Source: Bog-473 sp963783965
GTDB taxonomy: Bacteria; Actinomycetota; Acidimicrobiia; Acidimicrobiales; RAAP-2
DNA length: 64,000 nucleotides
Direction: 5' to 3'
Assembly (NCBI GenBank): GCA_963783965.1
Contig: CAWAPQ010000014.1
Coordinates: 124,001-188,000 of the forward strand
Shown here: piece by piece, positions 43,340-51,880 of the stretch
How the letters are laid out: each line of letters begins with the position of its first letter
How positions within the stretch are numbered: the first letter of the stretch is position 1
Notes under the pieces: model-generated
What the model was told of the DNA's origin: nothing
Seen by the model: only the letters and a program-made list of their open reading frames with translations
Database searches by the model: none
Program-made: the position numbers and the translations under genes

Positions 43340-44329
43340 TCACGCACTGTGGGCCACGCCCGCCAGCTCGCTCAGCTCCTCAATCTTCCAGGCTCCTGCA
43401 CCAGCGCCCTCCGCGGCGGCCCGGACCGCCTGCCGCTGCAACACCGCATTGACCGGCGTGGCCACGCCGTGCAGGCCGCCCAGCAAGACGATCTCGCCGT
43501 TGAGGAACTCCGCCTCAATGGACCCGGCCCCGCGGGCCAGGCTCTGCCAGCTGGAGCCCCCCTGCCACTCCCCCGAGGACGTGGGCGCAATCTGCAGAAG
43601 GTCACCCCTCCTCTCCCGGTCCTCCTCAGAGCTCGCCACGGCGATCCCCGCGGCCGCCAGGGCCTCCCGGCCCTCGCGCTGCGCCTCGCGCGCCAACGGG
43701 CCGAAGCGGCCCTCCCGCCCGGCCAGTGCTTCCACCGCGTTGGCCAGGTTCATGAGGAGCTTGCGGTACTTCCAGCGCATGATGTCGGGCCGGGGTACCG
43801 ACTGGAAGGTCGCTGTGGCGATGGCGTCCGCGATCGCCACGCCGTGGTCGCCCAGACCGTCGGGAAAGCGCCCCAGATCGAGGAGACCCGAGACCGGGGC
43901 CGAGTGAAGCTGCACGACGCCGGGACGGAGCTGCGTGGTCGGACACATGACGCACATCCCGTACGTGTGCGCGAAGTGCCGCAGCACCCGGCGCTCGTTC
44001 TCCACTCCGTTCTGCATGCAGACCACCGGCGTGGCGGGCGGCGCCACCGCGCTGAGCTGCGCGAGCGCGTACTCGGTGTGCTGTCCCTTCACGGCCAGCA
44101 GCACGACCGCGTCGCCGTCGGCGTCACCTTCCCACGTCAGCTCTGCGGGATCCTCCACGACCGGGACGGGCAGCGTCACCGTGCCGTCGGGCGCCTCGAG
44201 CACGAGGCCCGACCGCAGGGCTCGGCCGTGGTCACCGCGCGCAACCAGGGTGACGTCGAAACCCCCCTCGAAGAGCCGGCCCCCGACGGCGCCCCCGATG
44301 GCACCCGCTCCCAGCACAATGAAACGCAT
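43340..44329 (-). CDS. Ketopantoate-reductase-like (ApbA/PanE family) dehydrogenase
   Basis: This 329-residue NADP-dependent 2-dehydropantoate reductase fold protein starts at ATG 44327-44329 (MRFIVLGAGAIGGAVGGRL), which begins directly with the dinucleotide-binding loop G-A-G-A-I-G. The later segments VVLLAVKGQHT (the Lys region), VCMQNGVENE and the catalytic RWKYRKLLMNLANAVEAL block match the family. Several paralogues without pantothenate roles exist in actinobacteria, so I do not name it panE. It converges with the sulfatase; a GC-rich inverted repeat straddles the two gene ends (weak). Confidence 0.9.
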   Translation of the reverse strand: MRFIVLGAGAIGGAVGGRLFEGGFDVTLVARGDHGRALRSGLVLEAPDGTVTLPVPVVEDPAELTWEGDADGDAVVLLAVKGQHTEYALAQLSAVAPPATPVVCMQNGVENERRVLRHFAHTYGMCVMCPTTQLRPGVVQLHSAPVSGLLDLGRFPDGLGDHGVAIADAIATATFQSVPRPDIMRWKYRKLLMNLANAVEALAGREGRFGPLAREAQREGREALAAAGIAVASSEEDRERRGDLLQIAPTSSGEWQGGSSWQSLARGAGSIEAEFLNGEIVLLGGLHGVATPVNAVLQRQAVRAAAEGAGAGAWKIEELSELAGVAHSA

Positions 44330-44386
44330 GGCATGCACTCTGCCACGGCGGCGTGCCAAGCTCTCACGGTGGTGTCGTTGAACCCG

Positions 44387-45302
44387 ATGGAGCGCGCAAC
44401 CGCACTCGGCGGCTCTGTCGCCGCCGCCCCGCTGCGCCTGGTCGGCGGCCTCGCCGCGCCGGCCCGGGGCGACCTGGCGCGCAACCTCCGGCGCGCCATG
44501 GGCATCACGGGGGAGCCGGCCCCGGTGGCCAGCGACCCCGACGACGCGTACGTCCCGCCGGGGGGTATGGCCCGCCGGGTCCACGCGGACCTGCCCGTCA
44601 TGTTGATCGGCGGTGTCGAGCGCGTTGCTGCTCCAGACGCTGCACCCGCTCGCCATGGCAGGGGTCGCCGAGCACTCCAGCTACCAGGAGGACCCGTTGG
44701 GCCGGTTGCGCCGGACGGCTTCCTTCGTCGCCAGGACGACCTTCGGCACGGTGGCCGAGGCGCAGGCGGCCATCGACCAGGTCCAGCGCGTGCACCGCCG
44801 CGTCCGGGGCGTCGCTCCCGACGGCCGGCCCTACTCGGCCGACGACCCCGAGCTCATCACGTTCATTCACGTCGCCGAGGTCGCCAGTTTCCTGACGTCG
44901 TCGCAACGCTATGGCAGCCGGCCGCTCACTCCCGAGGAATGCGACCGCTACTACGAGGAGGTGGCGCCGGTGGCGCTGGCCCTCGGGGCGACCTGGGTGC
45001 CGCGCTCCTCGGCCGAAGTGGAGAGCTACCTCCTGCGCCTCCGCCCCGAGCTCTACGCCGGCCCGCAGGCCAGGGCGGCCCGCGACTGGCTGTTGCGCGG
45101 CGTGGCCCGGCGCCCCGGCGAGCGCGCCGTCTACGTCCTCATGGTGGCCGCCGCGGTCGGCGTGCTGCCCGGTTGGGCCCGCCGGGAGCTCGGCCTCTCC
45201 ATCGCCGGCCCGCTCGATCTGCTGGTCGACACCGCCGCGGTCGCCCCGCTGGCCCGCGGCCTGTCCACGACGCTCCGCTGGATCGTCACGCCGCCCGGGT
45301 GA
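44387..45302 (+). pseudogene. DUF2236 (MpaB/oxygenase-like) protein split by an apparent +1 frameshift
   Basis: The first frame (start ATG 44387) encodes MERATALGGSVAAAPLRLVG, ..., VHADLPVMLIGGV and then drifts. The second frame takes over with SALLLQTLHPLAMAGVAEHS, RLRRTASFVARTTFG, VHRRVRGVAPDGRPYSADDP, and runs to the end. Removing one G near 44618 joins them as LIGGV-SALLLQTLHP, the usual DUF2236 sequence; the joined 916 bases are one above a multiple of three, and the repaired protein would have 304 residues. DUF2236 proteins bind heme b and relate to latex-clearing oxygenases. Gene decay versus consensus error is unresolved. Confidence 0.85.
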
Positions 45303-45309
45303 GACCGGC

Positions 45310-46050
45310 TCAGGTCGCCAGGGAGAGCCCGCCGTCGATCACGACGACCTGGCCGGTGACGTAGCCGGCCCGGGCGAGCGCCAGGATCACTTCGGCCACG
45401 TCCTCGGGCTGCCCCGAGCGCTTCAGCGGCGCCACCTGGCTGACCACCTCGCGCACGACGTCCCAGTCCGCGGTCCACGGGGTGTCGACCAGTCCCGGGG
45501 CGACCGCGTTCACCCGCACCTCCGGCCCGACCACCTTCGCCAGCAACACGGTCATGTGGTTGAGAGCCGCCTTGCTGGCGGCGTACGGGATGGACGAGCC
45601 CGTGGGCCGCACGCCCGCCACCGACGCCACGTTGACCACGGACCCGTGCGCCTCACGCAGTGCCGGCAACGCGGCCACCGTCATGGCCCACGTCCCGAAC
45701 ACGTTGACCTCGAAGATGCGCCGCCACACGTCGACCGAGGCGGCCGCCACGTCGTGGTGCGGGATCACGGCGGTGGTCCCCGCATTGTTCACCAGCGTGT
45801 CGAGCCGGCCCCAGCGGTCCAGCGCGGCAGCCACCAGGCGGTCGGGCACGTCCGGCTCGGTGATGTCGCCCTGCACGTACAGGGCGTCGGGCAGCGCGGC
45901 GGCGACCGCCTCGCCCGCCTCGACCGAGCGCGCCGAATTGACAAGGACCGCGGCGCCCTCGCCGGCGAAGGCCCGAGCCGTCGCGGCGCCGATGCCGCTC
46001 GAGGAGCCGGTGACGGCGACGACCTGCCCCTGCAGCGGGCCCGCGCTCAT
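45310..46050 (-). CDS. Short-chain dehydrogenase/reductase
   Basis: This 246-residue classical SDR starts at ATG 46048-46050. The motifs are TGSSSGIG, NNAGTT, the catalytic serine in NVASVAGV and Y-A-A-S-K. The position after strand 2 (LVNSARSVEAG) has Ser/Arg rather than Asp, which points to NADP(H). A 10-base gap separates it from the aldose epimerase gene upstream on the same strand. The role is probably reduction of a keto sugar or keto acid; specificity is not readable. Confidence 0.92.
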   Translation of the reverse strand: MSAGPLQGQVVAVTGSSSGIGAATARAFAGEGAAVLVNSARSVEAGEAVAAALPDALYVQGDITEPDVPDRLVAAALDRWGRLDTLVNNAGTTAVIPHHDVAAASVDVWRRIFEVNVFGTWAMTVAALPALREAHGSVVNVASVAGVRPTGSSIPYAASKAALNHMTVLLAKVVGPEVRVNAVAPGLVDTPWTADWDVVREVVSQVAPLKRSGQPEDVAEVILALARAGYVTGQVVVIDGGLSLAT

Positions 46051-46060
46051 GGTGCTGCCC

Positions 46061-47005
46061 TCACCTGGGCTCGATCCCCCAGCGGGCCGTCCACTCCTGA
46101 GCGGGCTGCAGTGCGAGCACGTCGGTGCCCGTGCGCAGCGCGTTGGGCGGGCAGGTCATCGGCTCGACGGCGACACCCCGGCGGCGGCGTTGGACCTCAC
46201 CCAGCGTGTCGCCCGTGTACACCATCAGATAGGGAAAGCCCGCATCCACCCACAGCGCGGCCCCACCCACACCGCCCGGCGCGTCGAGCGTGACGCGGGC
46301 CAGGCCCTCGGCGTCGCGTTCGAGGGTGGTGTAGGCGGTATCGAGCACGGCCGGGCCGACGAAGCGCGCCGTGGTGAAGTCGCGCTCGGTGCCCTCCACC
46401 GGCGAGAGGACCCCGGTCGGGAGCCCACGATCGTCCACGTCGAGGGTGTGGCGCGCCGGCACGTGCAGGATCGCGCCGTCGACCGTGTCGGCCCCCGGCG
46501 CGAGATACGGATGGAAGCCGATGCCGAAGGGGATCTCACTCTCCTCCAGCGACTGCGCCCGCGTCGTGACGGTGAGGCCCTCCCGGCCCACGTGGTACTC
46601 GATTTCGAGCAGGAGGGAGAACGGGTAGCCGGGCGACGGATGGAGCTGCAGGCGCAACGAGAGCTGGTTCTGATGCCGCGTCTGGAGGGTCCAGGGCATC
46701 CAGCGCACCAGACCGTGAATCGCGTTGCGGCGTTCGGGCTCGTCCAGTGCCGCCTGCGCCCGCACGCCGTTGAACTCGTAGCGGCCGTCGGCCAGGCGGT
46801 TGGGCCACGGGGCGAGCACCTGCCCCCGGCCCGAGTGGGACCACTCGTCGGTGCCGAAGCCGTCGAGCACCCTCGTCGTGCCGACGGCGTACGTCCGGAG
46901 GGTGGCGCCCACCTCGCAGACGACGACCTCCTGGCTGCCGTGCCCGATGCGCCACTGCTGCCCGGTCGGTGAGGCGATGGAGATCCTGGGCGACTGGGGC
47001 GGCAT
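46061..47005 (-). CDS. Aldose 1-epimerase family protein
   Basis: This 314-residue beta-sandwich protein of the galactose mutarotase family is given a start at ATG 47003-47005 (MPPQSPRISIAS); the longer frame upstream is not conserved. Evidence includes VLAPWPNRLADGRYEFNG (the conserved P-x-x-N-R-I substrate loop), NAIHGLVRW (catalytic His), IGFHPYLAPGADTVDGA (second His-Pro) and GVAVEPMTCPPNAL (catalytic Glu in V-E-P-M). It interconverts sugar anomers and precedes the SDR by 10 bases. It diverges from surE. Confidence 0.92.
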   Translation of the reverse strand: MPPQSPRISIASPTGQQWRIGHGSQEVVVCEVGATLRTYAVGTTRVLDGFGTDEWSHSGRGQVLAPWPNRLADGRYEFNGVRAQAALDEPERRNAIHGLVRWMPWTLQTRHQNQLSLRLQLHPSPGYPFSLLLEIEYHVGREGLTVTTRAQSLEESEIPFGIGFHPYLAPGADTVDGAILHVPARHTLDVDDRGLPTGVLSPVEGTERDFTTARFVGPAVLDTAYTTLERDAEGLARVTLDAPGGVGGAALWVDAGFPYLMVYTGDTLGEVQRRRRGVAVEPMTCPPNALRTGTDVLALQPAQEWTARWGIEPR

Positions 47006-47058
47006 TGCGAGTGAATTGAAGCAGACCAGGGCCCGGGCGTGCGTGAGGGGGCCCCGGG

Positions 47059-47088
47059 GCCCGGTGTGACGCCCGCGTGACACCGGGC
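47059..47088. promoter_or_regulatory. Inverted repeat between divergent epimerase and surE genes
   Basis: GCCCGGTGT and ACACCGGGC form a nine-base inverted repeat around a 12-base centre that contains the direct repeat GTGAC...GTGAC. It lies in the 130-base divergent intergenic space, so it cannot be a terminator for either gene and may be an operator. It is not a match to the TGTGA-N6-TCACA Crp consensus. Confidence 0.35.
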
Positions 47089-47135
47089 TGAACGGACCGG
47101 GCCCGCGGCACCGCCGGCGGTAGGGTGAGCGCAAC

Positions 47136-48059
47136 GTGAGGATTCTCGTCACCAACGACGACGGCGTCAGCGCCCCCGGGCTGGCCGCGCTCACACGGGC
47201 CCTGGCCGCCTGGGCCGGGCGCACCGGCGGCGACCCGGCCCACGAGATCATCGTGGTGGCACCCAGCTCCAACTACAGCGGCGCCGGCGCCGCCGTCGGC
47301 TCGGTGGACGATCACACGACCATCCCCTACCAGCGCGCCTACGTCGAGGGCGCCGAGGCGGTGGAGGCCTACGGGCTCGATGCCTCCCCGGCGCTCTCGG
47401 TGATCGCCGGTGCCCTGGGGGCGGTCGGGCCCAAGCCCGACCTCGTGCTCTCCGGCATCAACCACGGTGTCAACGTCGGCCGCTCCGTCCTGCATTCCGG
47501 GACGGTCGGAGCAGCGCTCACGGCCAGCCAGCTGGGCATCAGCGCGCTGGCCGTCTCCTTGCGCGTCGGCGACGAGCCCGATCCGTGGGAGTCGGCCGCC
47601 GACCTCGCCGTGGCCCTCATCCCCCTGCTCGTCGGCGCCCCGGTGCGCACGGTGCTGAACCTGAACGTGCCCCACCTCCCGCTGGCCGACATCCGGGGGC
47701 TGCGCTGGGCCCGGGTGAGCGGCGCCGGGCTGATCAAGTCGGCGCAGGGAAGCGGTACCTGGGAGGCGCCCAACATCGAGGAGATCGAGGGACCGGCCGC
47801 GGCCGAGGCGGCGCGCTCTGTCATGGAGGGCGAGCCCGACGAGAAGGGCGAGATCGTGCTCACCGTCGGGTCACCCTTCCCCCACTCCGGCGATCTCGGG
47901 CTGGCGGACTCCGGCGCGGAGGACGCCACGTTGGTCGCACAGGGCTTCGCCGCGCTCACCGCTTTGCGAGGACCCAGGGCCGACGACGACGAGGAGCTGC
48001 TGGCCACGCTCGACGAAGGGCTCGGACCGGCCCTGGCGGGCTTCGCCTTCACCGGCTGA
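47136..48059 (+). CDS. surE: SurE-like 5'/3'-nucleotidase
   Basis: This 307-residue metal-dependent nucleotide phosphatase starts at GTG 47136. It opens MRILVTNDDGVSAPGLAAL with the Asp-Asp metal pair, followed by VAPSSNYSGAGAAV (the Ser ligand region), LVLSGINHGVNVGR with the Asn ligand, and HSGTVGAA. It is about 50 residues longer than E. coli SurE, with a C-terminal acidic segment (LRGPRADDDEELLATLDEG). SurE hydrolyses nucleoside monophosphates during stress or survival. It ends four bases from the convergent release-factor-like gene. Confidence 0.94.
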   Translation: MRILVTNDDGVSAPGLAALTRALAAWAGRTGGDPAHEIIVVAPSSNYSGAGAAVGSVDDHTTIPYQRAYVEGAEAVEAYGLDASPALSVIAGALGAVGPKPDLVLSGINHGVNVGRSVLHSGTVGAALTASQLGISALAVSLRVGDEPDPWESAADLAVALIPLLVGAPVRTVLNLNVPHLPLADIRGLRWARVSGAGLIKSAQGSGTWEAPNIEEIEGPAAAEAARSVMEGEPDEKGEIVLTVGSPFPHSGDLGLADSGAEDATLVAQGFAALTALRGPRADDDEELLATLDEGLGPALAGFAFTG

Positions 48060-48062
48060 GGG

Positions 48063-48482
48063 TCAGTCGTCGTCCCCCGGTGGACGGCGGCGCCGCTTCG
48101 TCTGGGAGCGGCGTCGTTTGGCGTCGACGCGGCGGACCTGGGAGCTCTTGGTGGGCCGGGTCGGCGCCCGCGTCGGCTGGACCCGGAGGCCCGCATCGAG
48201 CTTGGTGGCCAGGCGTTGCAGCGCCAGCTCGCGGTTGCGCGCCTGCGAGCGCGACTCCGACGCGCTGGCGCGCACGATCGGGCCCACTCGTTCCAGGAGC
48301 CGGGCGCGCTGGCGCGGCCCGAGCGTCTGGGAGGCGGCCACATCGAACTGCACCTCCACCCGGCTGAGCGTCCGGTTGGCGTGCTGCCCCCCGGGCCCGC
48401 CCGACGTCGTGGCGCGCCAGGTGATCTCCGCCAGCGGCAGGTCCAGTCCCCGGTGCACGTGGAGGGTGTCGTCTCCGGCCAT
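48063..48482 (-). CDS. arfB: ArfB/YaeJ-like peptidyl-tRNA hydrolase (ribosome rescue)
   Basis: This 139-residue protein has the class I release-factor catalytic core with the GGQ motif in TTSGGPGGQHANR. The following SRVEVQFDVAASQ segment also fits ArfB, and the C-terminal tail is strongly basic (RRVDAKRRRSQTKRRRRPP), as in the ribosome-entering tail of ArfB. No codon-recognition domain is present. The start at ATG 48480-48482 (MAGDDTLHVHRGLDL) is preferred over the 12-codon longer frame. It rescues stalled ribosomes by hydrolysing peptidyl-tRNA. It diverges from the aldo/keto reductase. Confidence 0.93.
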   Translation of the reverse strand: MAGDDTLHVHRGLDLPLAEITWRATTSGGPGGQHANRTLSRVEVQFDVAASQTLGPRQRARLLERVGPIVRASASESRSQARNRELALQRLATKLDAGLRVQPTRAPTRPTKSSQVRRVDAKRRRSQTKRRRRPPGDDD

Positions 48483-48520
48483 CGGACGAGCGTAGGAGGA
48501 CCCGGGTACGCTCCGCACTC

Positions 48521-49519
48521 ATGGACTACCGACACCTTGGACGCTCGGGCATGCTCGTCTCCGCCCTCTCGTACGGCAACTGGATCACCCACGGCAGCCA
48601 GATTGAAGAGGACGCCGCCGCAGCCTGTGTGCACGCGTCCCTGGAGGCCGGCATCACCACCTTCGACACGGCCGACGCCTACGCCATCGGAGCCGCCGAG
48701 TCCGTGCTCGGCCGCGCCCTCAAGCACGTGCGTCGTGAGTCGGTCGAGATCTTCACCAAGGTCTACTGGCCGACCGGTCCCAACCCCAACGACCGCGGCC
48801 TCTCGCGCAAGCACATCTTGGAGTCCATCCACTCCTCGCTCGAGCGGCTTCAGACGGACCACGTGGACCTGCTGCAGGCGCACCGTTACGACTACGCCAC
48901 TCCGTTGGAAGAGACCCTGCGGGCGTTCGACGACCTGGTGCGCCAGGGCAAGGTCCACTACGTCGGCGTCTCCGAGTGGACGGCCGAGCAGATTCAGGAT
49001 GCGTTGCGGCTGGCCGACGAAATGGGCTTCGACCGCATCATCTCCAACCAGCCGCAGTACTCCCTGATCTGGCGCGTGATCGAGGCCGAGGTGGTCCCGC
49101 TCTCCCAGAAAGAAGGCGTGGGCCAGATCGTCTGGTCCCCCCTGGCCCAGGGTGTCCTCACCGGCAAGTACCTCCCGGGTCAGTCCGGCCCGCCGGCCGG
49201 CTCGCGGGCCACCGGTCCCGAGGGCGGCGAAATGAGCTGGCTGCTGCGCGACGAGGTCCTCGAGCCCGTGCAGGCCTACGCCGCGCTGTGCCGCGAGGCG
49301 GGGTACACCCCGGCGTCGGTGGCCCTGGCCTGGGTGCTGCGCAACGAGAACGTGAGCAGTGCCATCGTGGGCGCCAGCCGCCCCGAGCAGATCGCCGAGA
49401 ACGTCAAGGCGCTCGACGTCGTGCTCGAGCCCGACTTCGTCGAGGCCATTGAGAAGGTGTTGGAGCCCACCACGCTCTTCGATCCCGGCTTCACGCTCAG
49501 CCCGACCTCCCGGCCCTGA
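48521..49519 (+). CDS. Aldo/keto reductase (Kv-beta-like)
   Basis: This 332-residue (alpha/beta)8 NADP(H)-dependent oxidoreductase starts at ATG 48521 (MDYRHLGRSGMLVSALSYG). The catalytic tetrad is visible: Asp and Tyr in FDTADAYAIG, Lys in IFTKVYW, and His in LLQAHRYD. The cofactor region SAIVGASRPEQIAENVKALD near the end matches AKR6/AKR12-type and Kv-channel-beta-like proteins. It acts on aldehydes or ketones in the cytosol. It converges with the NTF2-like gene 15 bases downstream. Confidence 0.94.
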   Translation: MDYRHLGRSGMLVSALSYGNWITHGSQIEEDAAAACVHASLEAGITTFDTADAYAIGAAESVLGRALKHVRRESVEIFTKVYWPTGPNPNDRGLSRKHILESIHSSLERLQTDHVDLLQAHRYDYATPLEETLRAFDDLVRQGKVHYVGVSEWTAEQIQDALRLADEMGFDRIISNQPQYSLIWRVIEAEVVPLSQKEGVGQIVWSPLAQGVLTGKYLPGQSGPPAGSRATGPEGGEMSWLLRDEVLEPVQAYAALCREAGYTPASVALAWVLRNENVSSAIVGASRPEQIAENVKALDVVLEPDFVEAIEKVLEPTTLFDPGFTLSPTSRP

Positions 49520-49534
49520 CGCGGGCCGGGCCGT

Positions 49535-50002
49535 TCAGCCCGGCGTGTCGAAGCGGGACGTGAAGGAGCGCACCTCCAACGTCGTGTGGGTACGGTGTTC
49601 CTCGAAGACCCGGGTATACCCCGTGTGTGCGATGCGCCAGCCTTCCTCGGTCAAGCGATAGCGGTCCGCATAGAAGGCAGTGCCGGAGATCTCCAGGTCG
49701 GCCGCGGGCACGATGACCCGGTCCTGGAGGTACCAAGTGCCTTCGGCCGTGCTGTCCGAGGTGAACGTGATCTCGGGGTGGTGACCATGGTGCTCGGTGA
49801 CCATGCCGGTGTCACCCAGGACCGAGCCGAGCCAGCTGACGATGGCCGCCCGGCCCTCGAGCACGGTCTTCCCGTCCTCATAGGATGCCGTCACATCTTC
49901 GGTCAGCAGCGCTCCGAGGTCGTCGAACTGCTTCAGGTCGAGCGTCCGGAAATAGGCGTACTTCAGGCGACGGATGGCCTCCAGCTCGACCGCGTTGTCC
50001 AC
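49535..50002 (-). CDS. NTF2-like (SnoaL-type) protein
   Basis: This 155-residue cone-fold protein starts at GTG 50000-50002, with gaaaggggtg just upstream; the longer frame reaching 50488 lies antisense to the NUDIX gene. The opening IRRLKYAYFRTLDLKQFDDL and DVTASYEDGKTVLEGRAAIV match the SnoaL_4 group, which includes ring hydroxylase small-subunit-like and dehydratase-like proteins. Several His residues (VTEHHGHHPEI) and Asp line the expected pocket. The role is uncertain. Confidence 0.85.
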   Translation of the reverse strand: MDNAVELEAIRRLKYAYFRTLDLKQFDDLGALLTEDVTASYEDGKTVLEGRAAIVSWLGSVLGDTGMVTEHHGHHPEITFTSDSTAEGTWYLQDRVIVPAADLEISGTAFYADRYRLTEEGWRIAHTGYTRVFEEHRTHTTLEVRSFTSRFDTPG

Positions 50003-50068
50003 GGGTGCACCCCTTTCGATCTGGCCCGCACAGGCCGCGGCCAGGGTACTTTCCCGAGGAGTTGGCGA

Positions 50069-50521
50069 GTGGACCCATTCGGGAGCACCATCTCCCGGAT
50101 GCCCGGGGAGAAAAGGCGCCAGCGCATAGCCGTCTACGGCGTCTGCCGTGACGACGAGGGCAGGATCCTCCTGGCCCGGGCCTCGCCGGCCATCACCCTG
50201 CAGGGCCGCTGGTTCCTCCCCGGCGGCGGGGTGCACCACGGTGAGGCTCCGATCGACTCGCTCACCAGGGAGATCGAGGAGGAATCGGGCCTGGCCGTGT
50301 CGGTGGGGCCGCTGCTCGACGTCCTCTCGGACGTGCGGACGATCCCCGACGGCACCAGCCTGCACACGGTACGCGTCATCTACCGGGTGGCGTCCTGGTC
50401 CGGCACGCTGCGGCCCGAGGTCGGCGGGACGACCGACGCCGTGGGATGGTTCACCCCCGAGGAGGTGCGCGACATGCCGCTGGCGCACTACGTCCAGATC
50501 GTCGTGGACCGGCTGCTGTGA
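50069..50521 (+). CDS. NUDIX hydrolase
   Basis: This 150-residue protein has a complete NUDIX box, GGGVHHGEAPIDSLTREIEE followed by ESGL, matching G-x5-E-x7-R-E-U-x-E-E-x-G-U. The start at GTG 50069 is chosen because a gagga sequence lies 8 bases upstream; ATG 50099 would also give a complete domain. It hydrolyses a nucleoside diphosphate linked to another group. The stop overlaps the next gene (GTGA), so it is translationally coupled to the NADH dehydrogenase. The N-terminal IAVYGVCRDDEGRILLARAS strand is standard. Confidence 0.92.
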   Translation: MDPFGSTISRMPGEKRRQRIAVYGVCRDDEGRILLARASPAITLQGRWFLPGGGVHHGEAPIDSLTREIEEESGLAVSVGPLLDVLSDVRTIPDGTSLHTVRVIYRVASWSGTLRPEVGGTTDAVGWFTPEEVRDMPLAHYVQIVVDRLL

Positions 50522-51840
50522 GCGGGCCCGGCGCCGACGGCGACCGGCTGCACCACGTGGTCATCATCGGCTGCGGGTTCGGCGGGCTCTTCGCCGCCCG
50601 CGCGCTCAAGCGGGCGCCGGTGCGGATCACGATCATCGACCGGACCAACCACCACACCTTCCAGCCCTTGCTCTATCAGGTGGCCACCGGCATCCTCTCG
50701 GAGGGCCAGATCGCACCCGCCATCCGCGACGTCCTGCGCAACTACCCGTCCCTGCGCGTGATCCTCGGTGAGGTGGAGGACGTCGACGTGGAGGCGCGGG
50801 AGGTCCACGTCGACGAGTTCGGCAAGCCCCTGACCATCGGCTACGACAGCCTCATCGTCGCCGGCGGCGCGTCCAGCTCCTATTTCGGCCACGACCAGTT
50901 CCGGGACGCCTCGTGCGCCATGAAGACGCTCGACGACGCCCTGGCGCTGCGCGGCAACATCTTCGGCGCCTTCGAGCTGGCCGAAGCCGAGCCCGACCCT
51001 GCCGCGCGCCGGCGCCTCATGACCTTCGTCGTCGTGGGGGGCGGTCCGACCGGCGTCGAGATGGCGGGCCAGCTACGCGAGCTCTCGCGGCGGGCACTCC
51101 GGCGCAACTACCGCATGATCCATCCGGTCGACAGCCGTGTCGTCCTGGTGGAGGGCCTCGACCAGCTCGTCGGCTCCATGGGGAATTACCTGTCGCGGAT
51201 GACGGCACGCGACCTCACCCGCATGGGCGTGGAGATCCACCTGAAGACCCTGGTGACCGACCTGAGTGACGAGGGCGTCGAGATCACCAAGCGCGACGGC
51301 TCGACCGAGTGGATTCCCGCCGCCACCAAAATCTGGGCCGCCGGCACGCGCGCCGCGGGGTTGGGCGCCATCGTCGCCGGGGCCGCCGGTGCGGAGACCG
51401 ACAAGGCCGGCCGGGTCGTGGTCAGTCCCGACTGCTCGCTCCCCGCCCATCCCGAGGTGTTCGTCGTGGGCGACCTGATGGCACTCCACGACCTGCCCGG
51501 GGTGGCCGAGGTCGCCATACAGTCGGGTGTGCACGCGGCCCGCACGATCGTCCGGCGCGTGGAGGGCAAGCCGACCAAGCCCTTCCGCTACCGCGACCTG
51601 GGGACGCTGGCCGTGATCTCGCGCTTCACCGCCGTCGCCAAAATCGGCCCCGTCAAGGTCGGCGGCTTCTTCGGCTGGCTGCTGTGGCTCGTCGTCCACA
51701 TCACCTTCCTCACCGGCTTCAAGAACCGGTTCGGCGCCCTGTCCCGTTGGGTCGTCAGCTTCATCGGCCGGGGGCGCTACGAACGGGCCCTCACCGGGCG
51801 CTGGGTGGCCCGGGCCAAGCGGTCCACCGGATCTGCCTAA
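50518..51840 (+). CDS. ndh: Type II NADH:quinone oxidoreductase (NDH-2)
   Basis: This 440-residue FAD-dependent NADH dehydrogenase starts at GTG 50518, overlapping the NUDIX stop by four bases. The FAD loop is VVIIGCGFGGLFAARAL, the NADH loop is FVVVGGGPTGVEMAGQL, and the block FQPLLYQVATGILSEGQIAP is typical of NDH-2. VFVVGDLMAL supplies the late FAD contact. The hydrophobic C-terminal part (GGFFGWLLWLVVHITFLTGF) anchors it to the inner membrane, where it passes electrons to menaquinone without pumping protons. It leads into the acyl-CoA dehydrogenase. Confidence 0.94.
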   Translation: MSGPGADGDRLHHVVIIGCGFGGLFAARALKRAPVRITIIDRTNHHTFQPLLYQVATGILSEGQIAPAIRDVLRNYPSLRVILGEVEDVDVEAREVHVDEFGKPLTIGYDSLIVAGGASSSYFGHDQFRDASCAMKTLDDALALRGNIFGAFELAEAEPDPAARRRLMTFVVVGGGPTGVEMAGQLRELSRRALRRNYRMIHPVDSRVVLVEGLDQLVGSMGNYLSRMTARDLTRMGVEIHLKTLVTDLSDEGVEITKRDGSTEWIPAATKIWAAGTRAAGLGAIVAGAAGAETDKAGRVVVSPDCSLPAHPEVFVVGDLMALHDLPGVAEVAIQSGVHAARTIVRRVEGKPTKPFRYRDLGTLAVISRFTAVAKIGPVKVGGFFGWLLWLVVHITFLTGFKNRFGALSRWVVSFIGRGRYERALTGRWVARAKRSTGSA

Positions 51841-51880
51841 GGTTCCGACCGGAGCACACGACGACCAGGGGGGTCGAGCC

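Noticed and set aside
43324..43368. Bidirectional terminator between the sulfatase and ketopantoate-reductase-like genes
   Set aside because: GCGTGGCC and GGCCACGC can pair, but the loop is long and one arm is in coding sequence; too weak to list.
47059..47088. Terminator for surE or the epimerase
   Set aside because: The inverted repeat lies between divergent starts, so it cannot end either transcript; kept only as a possible operator.
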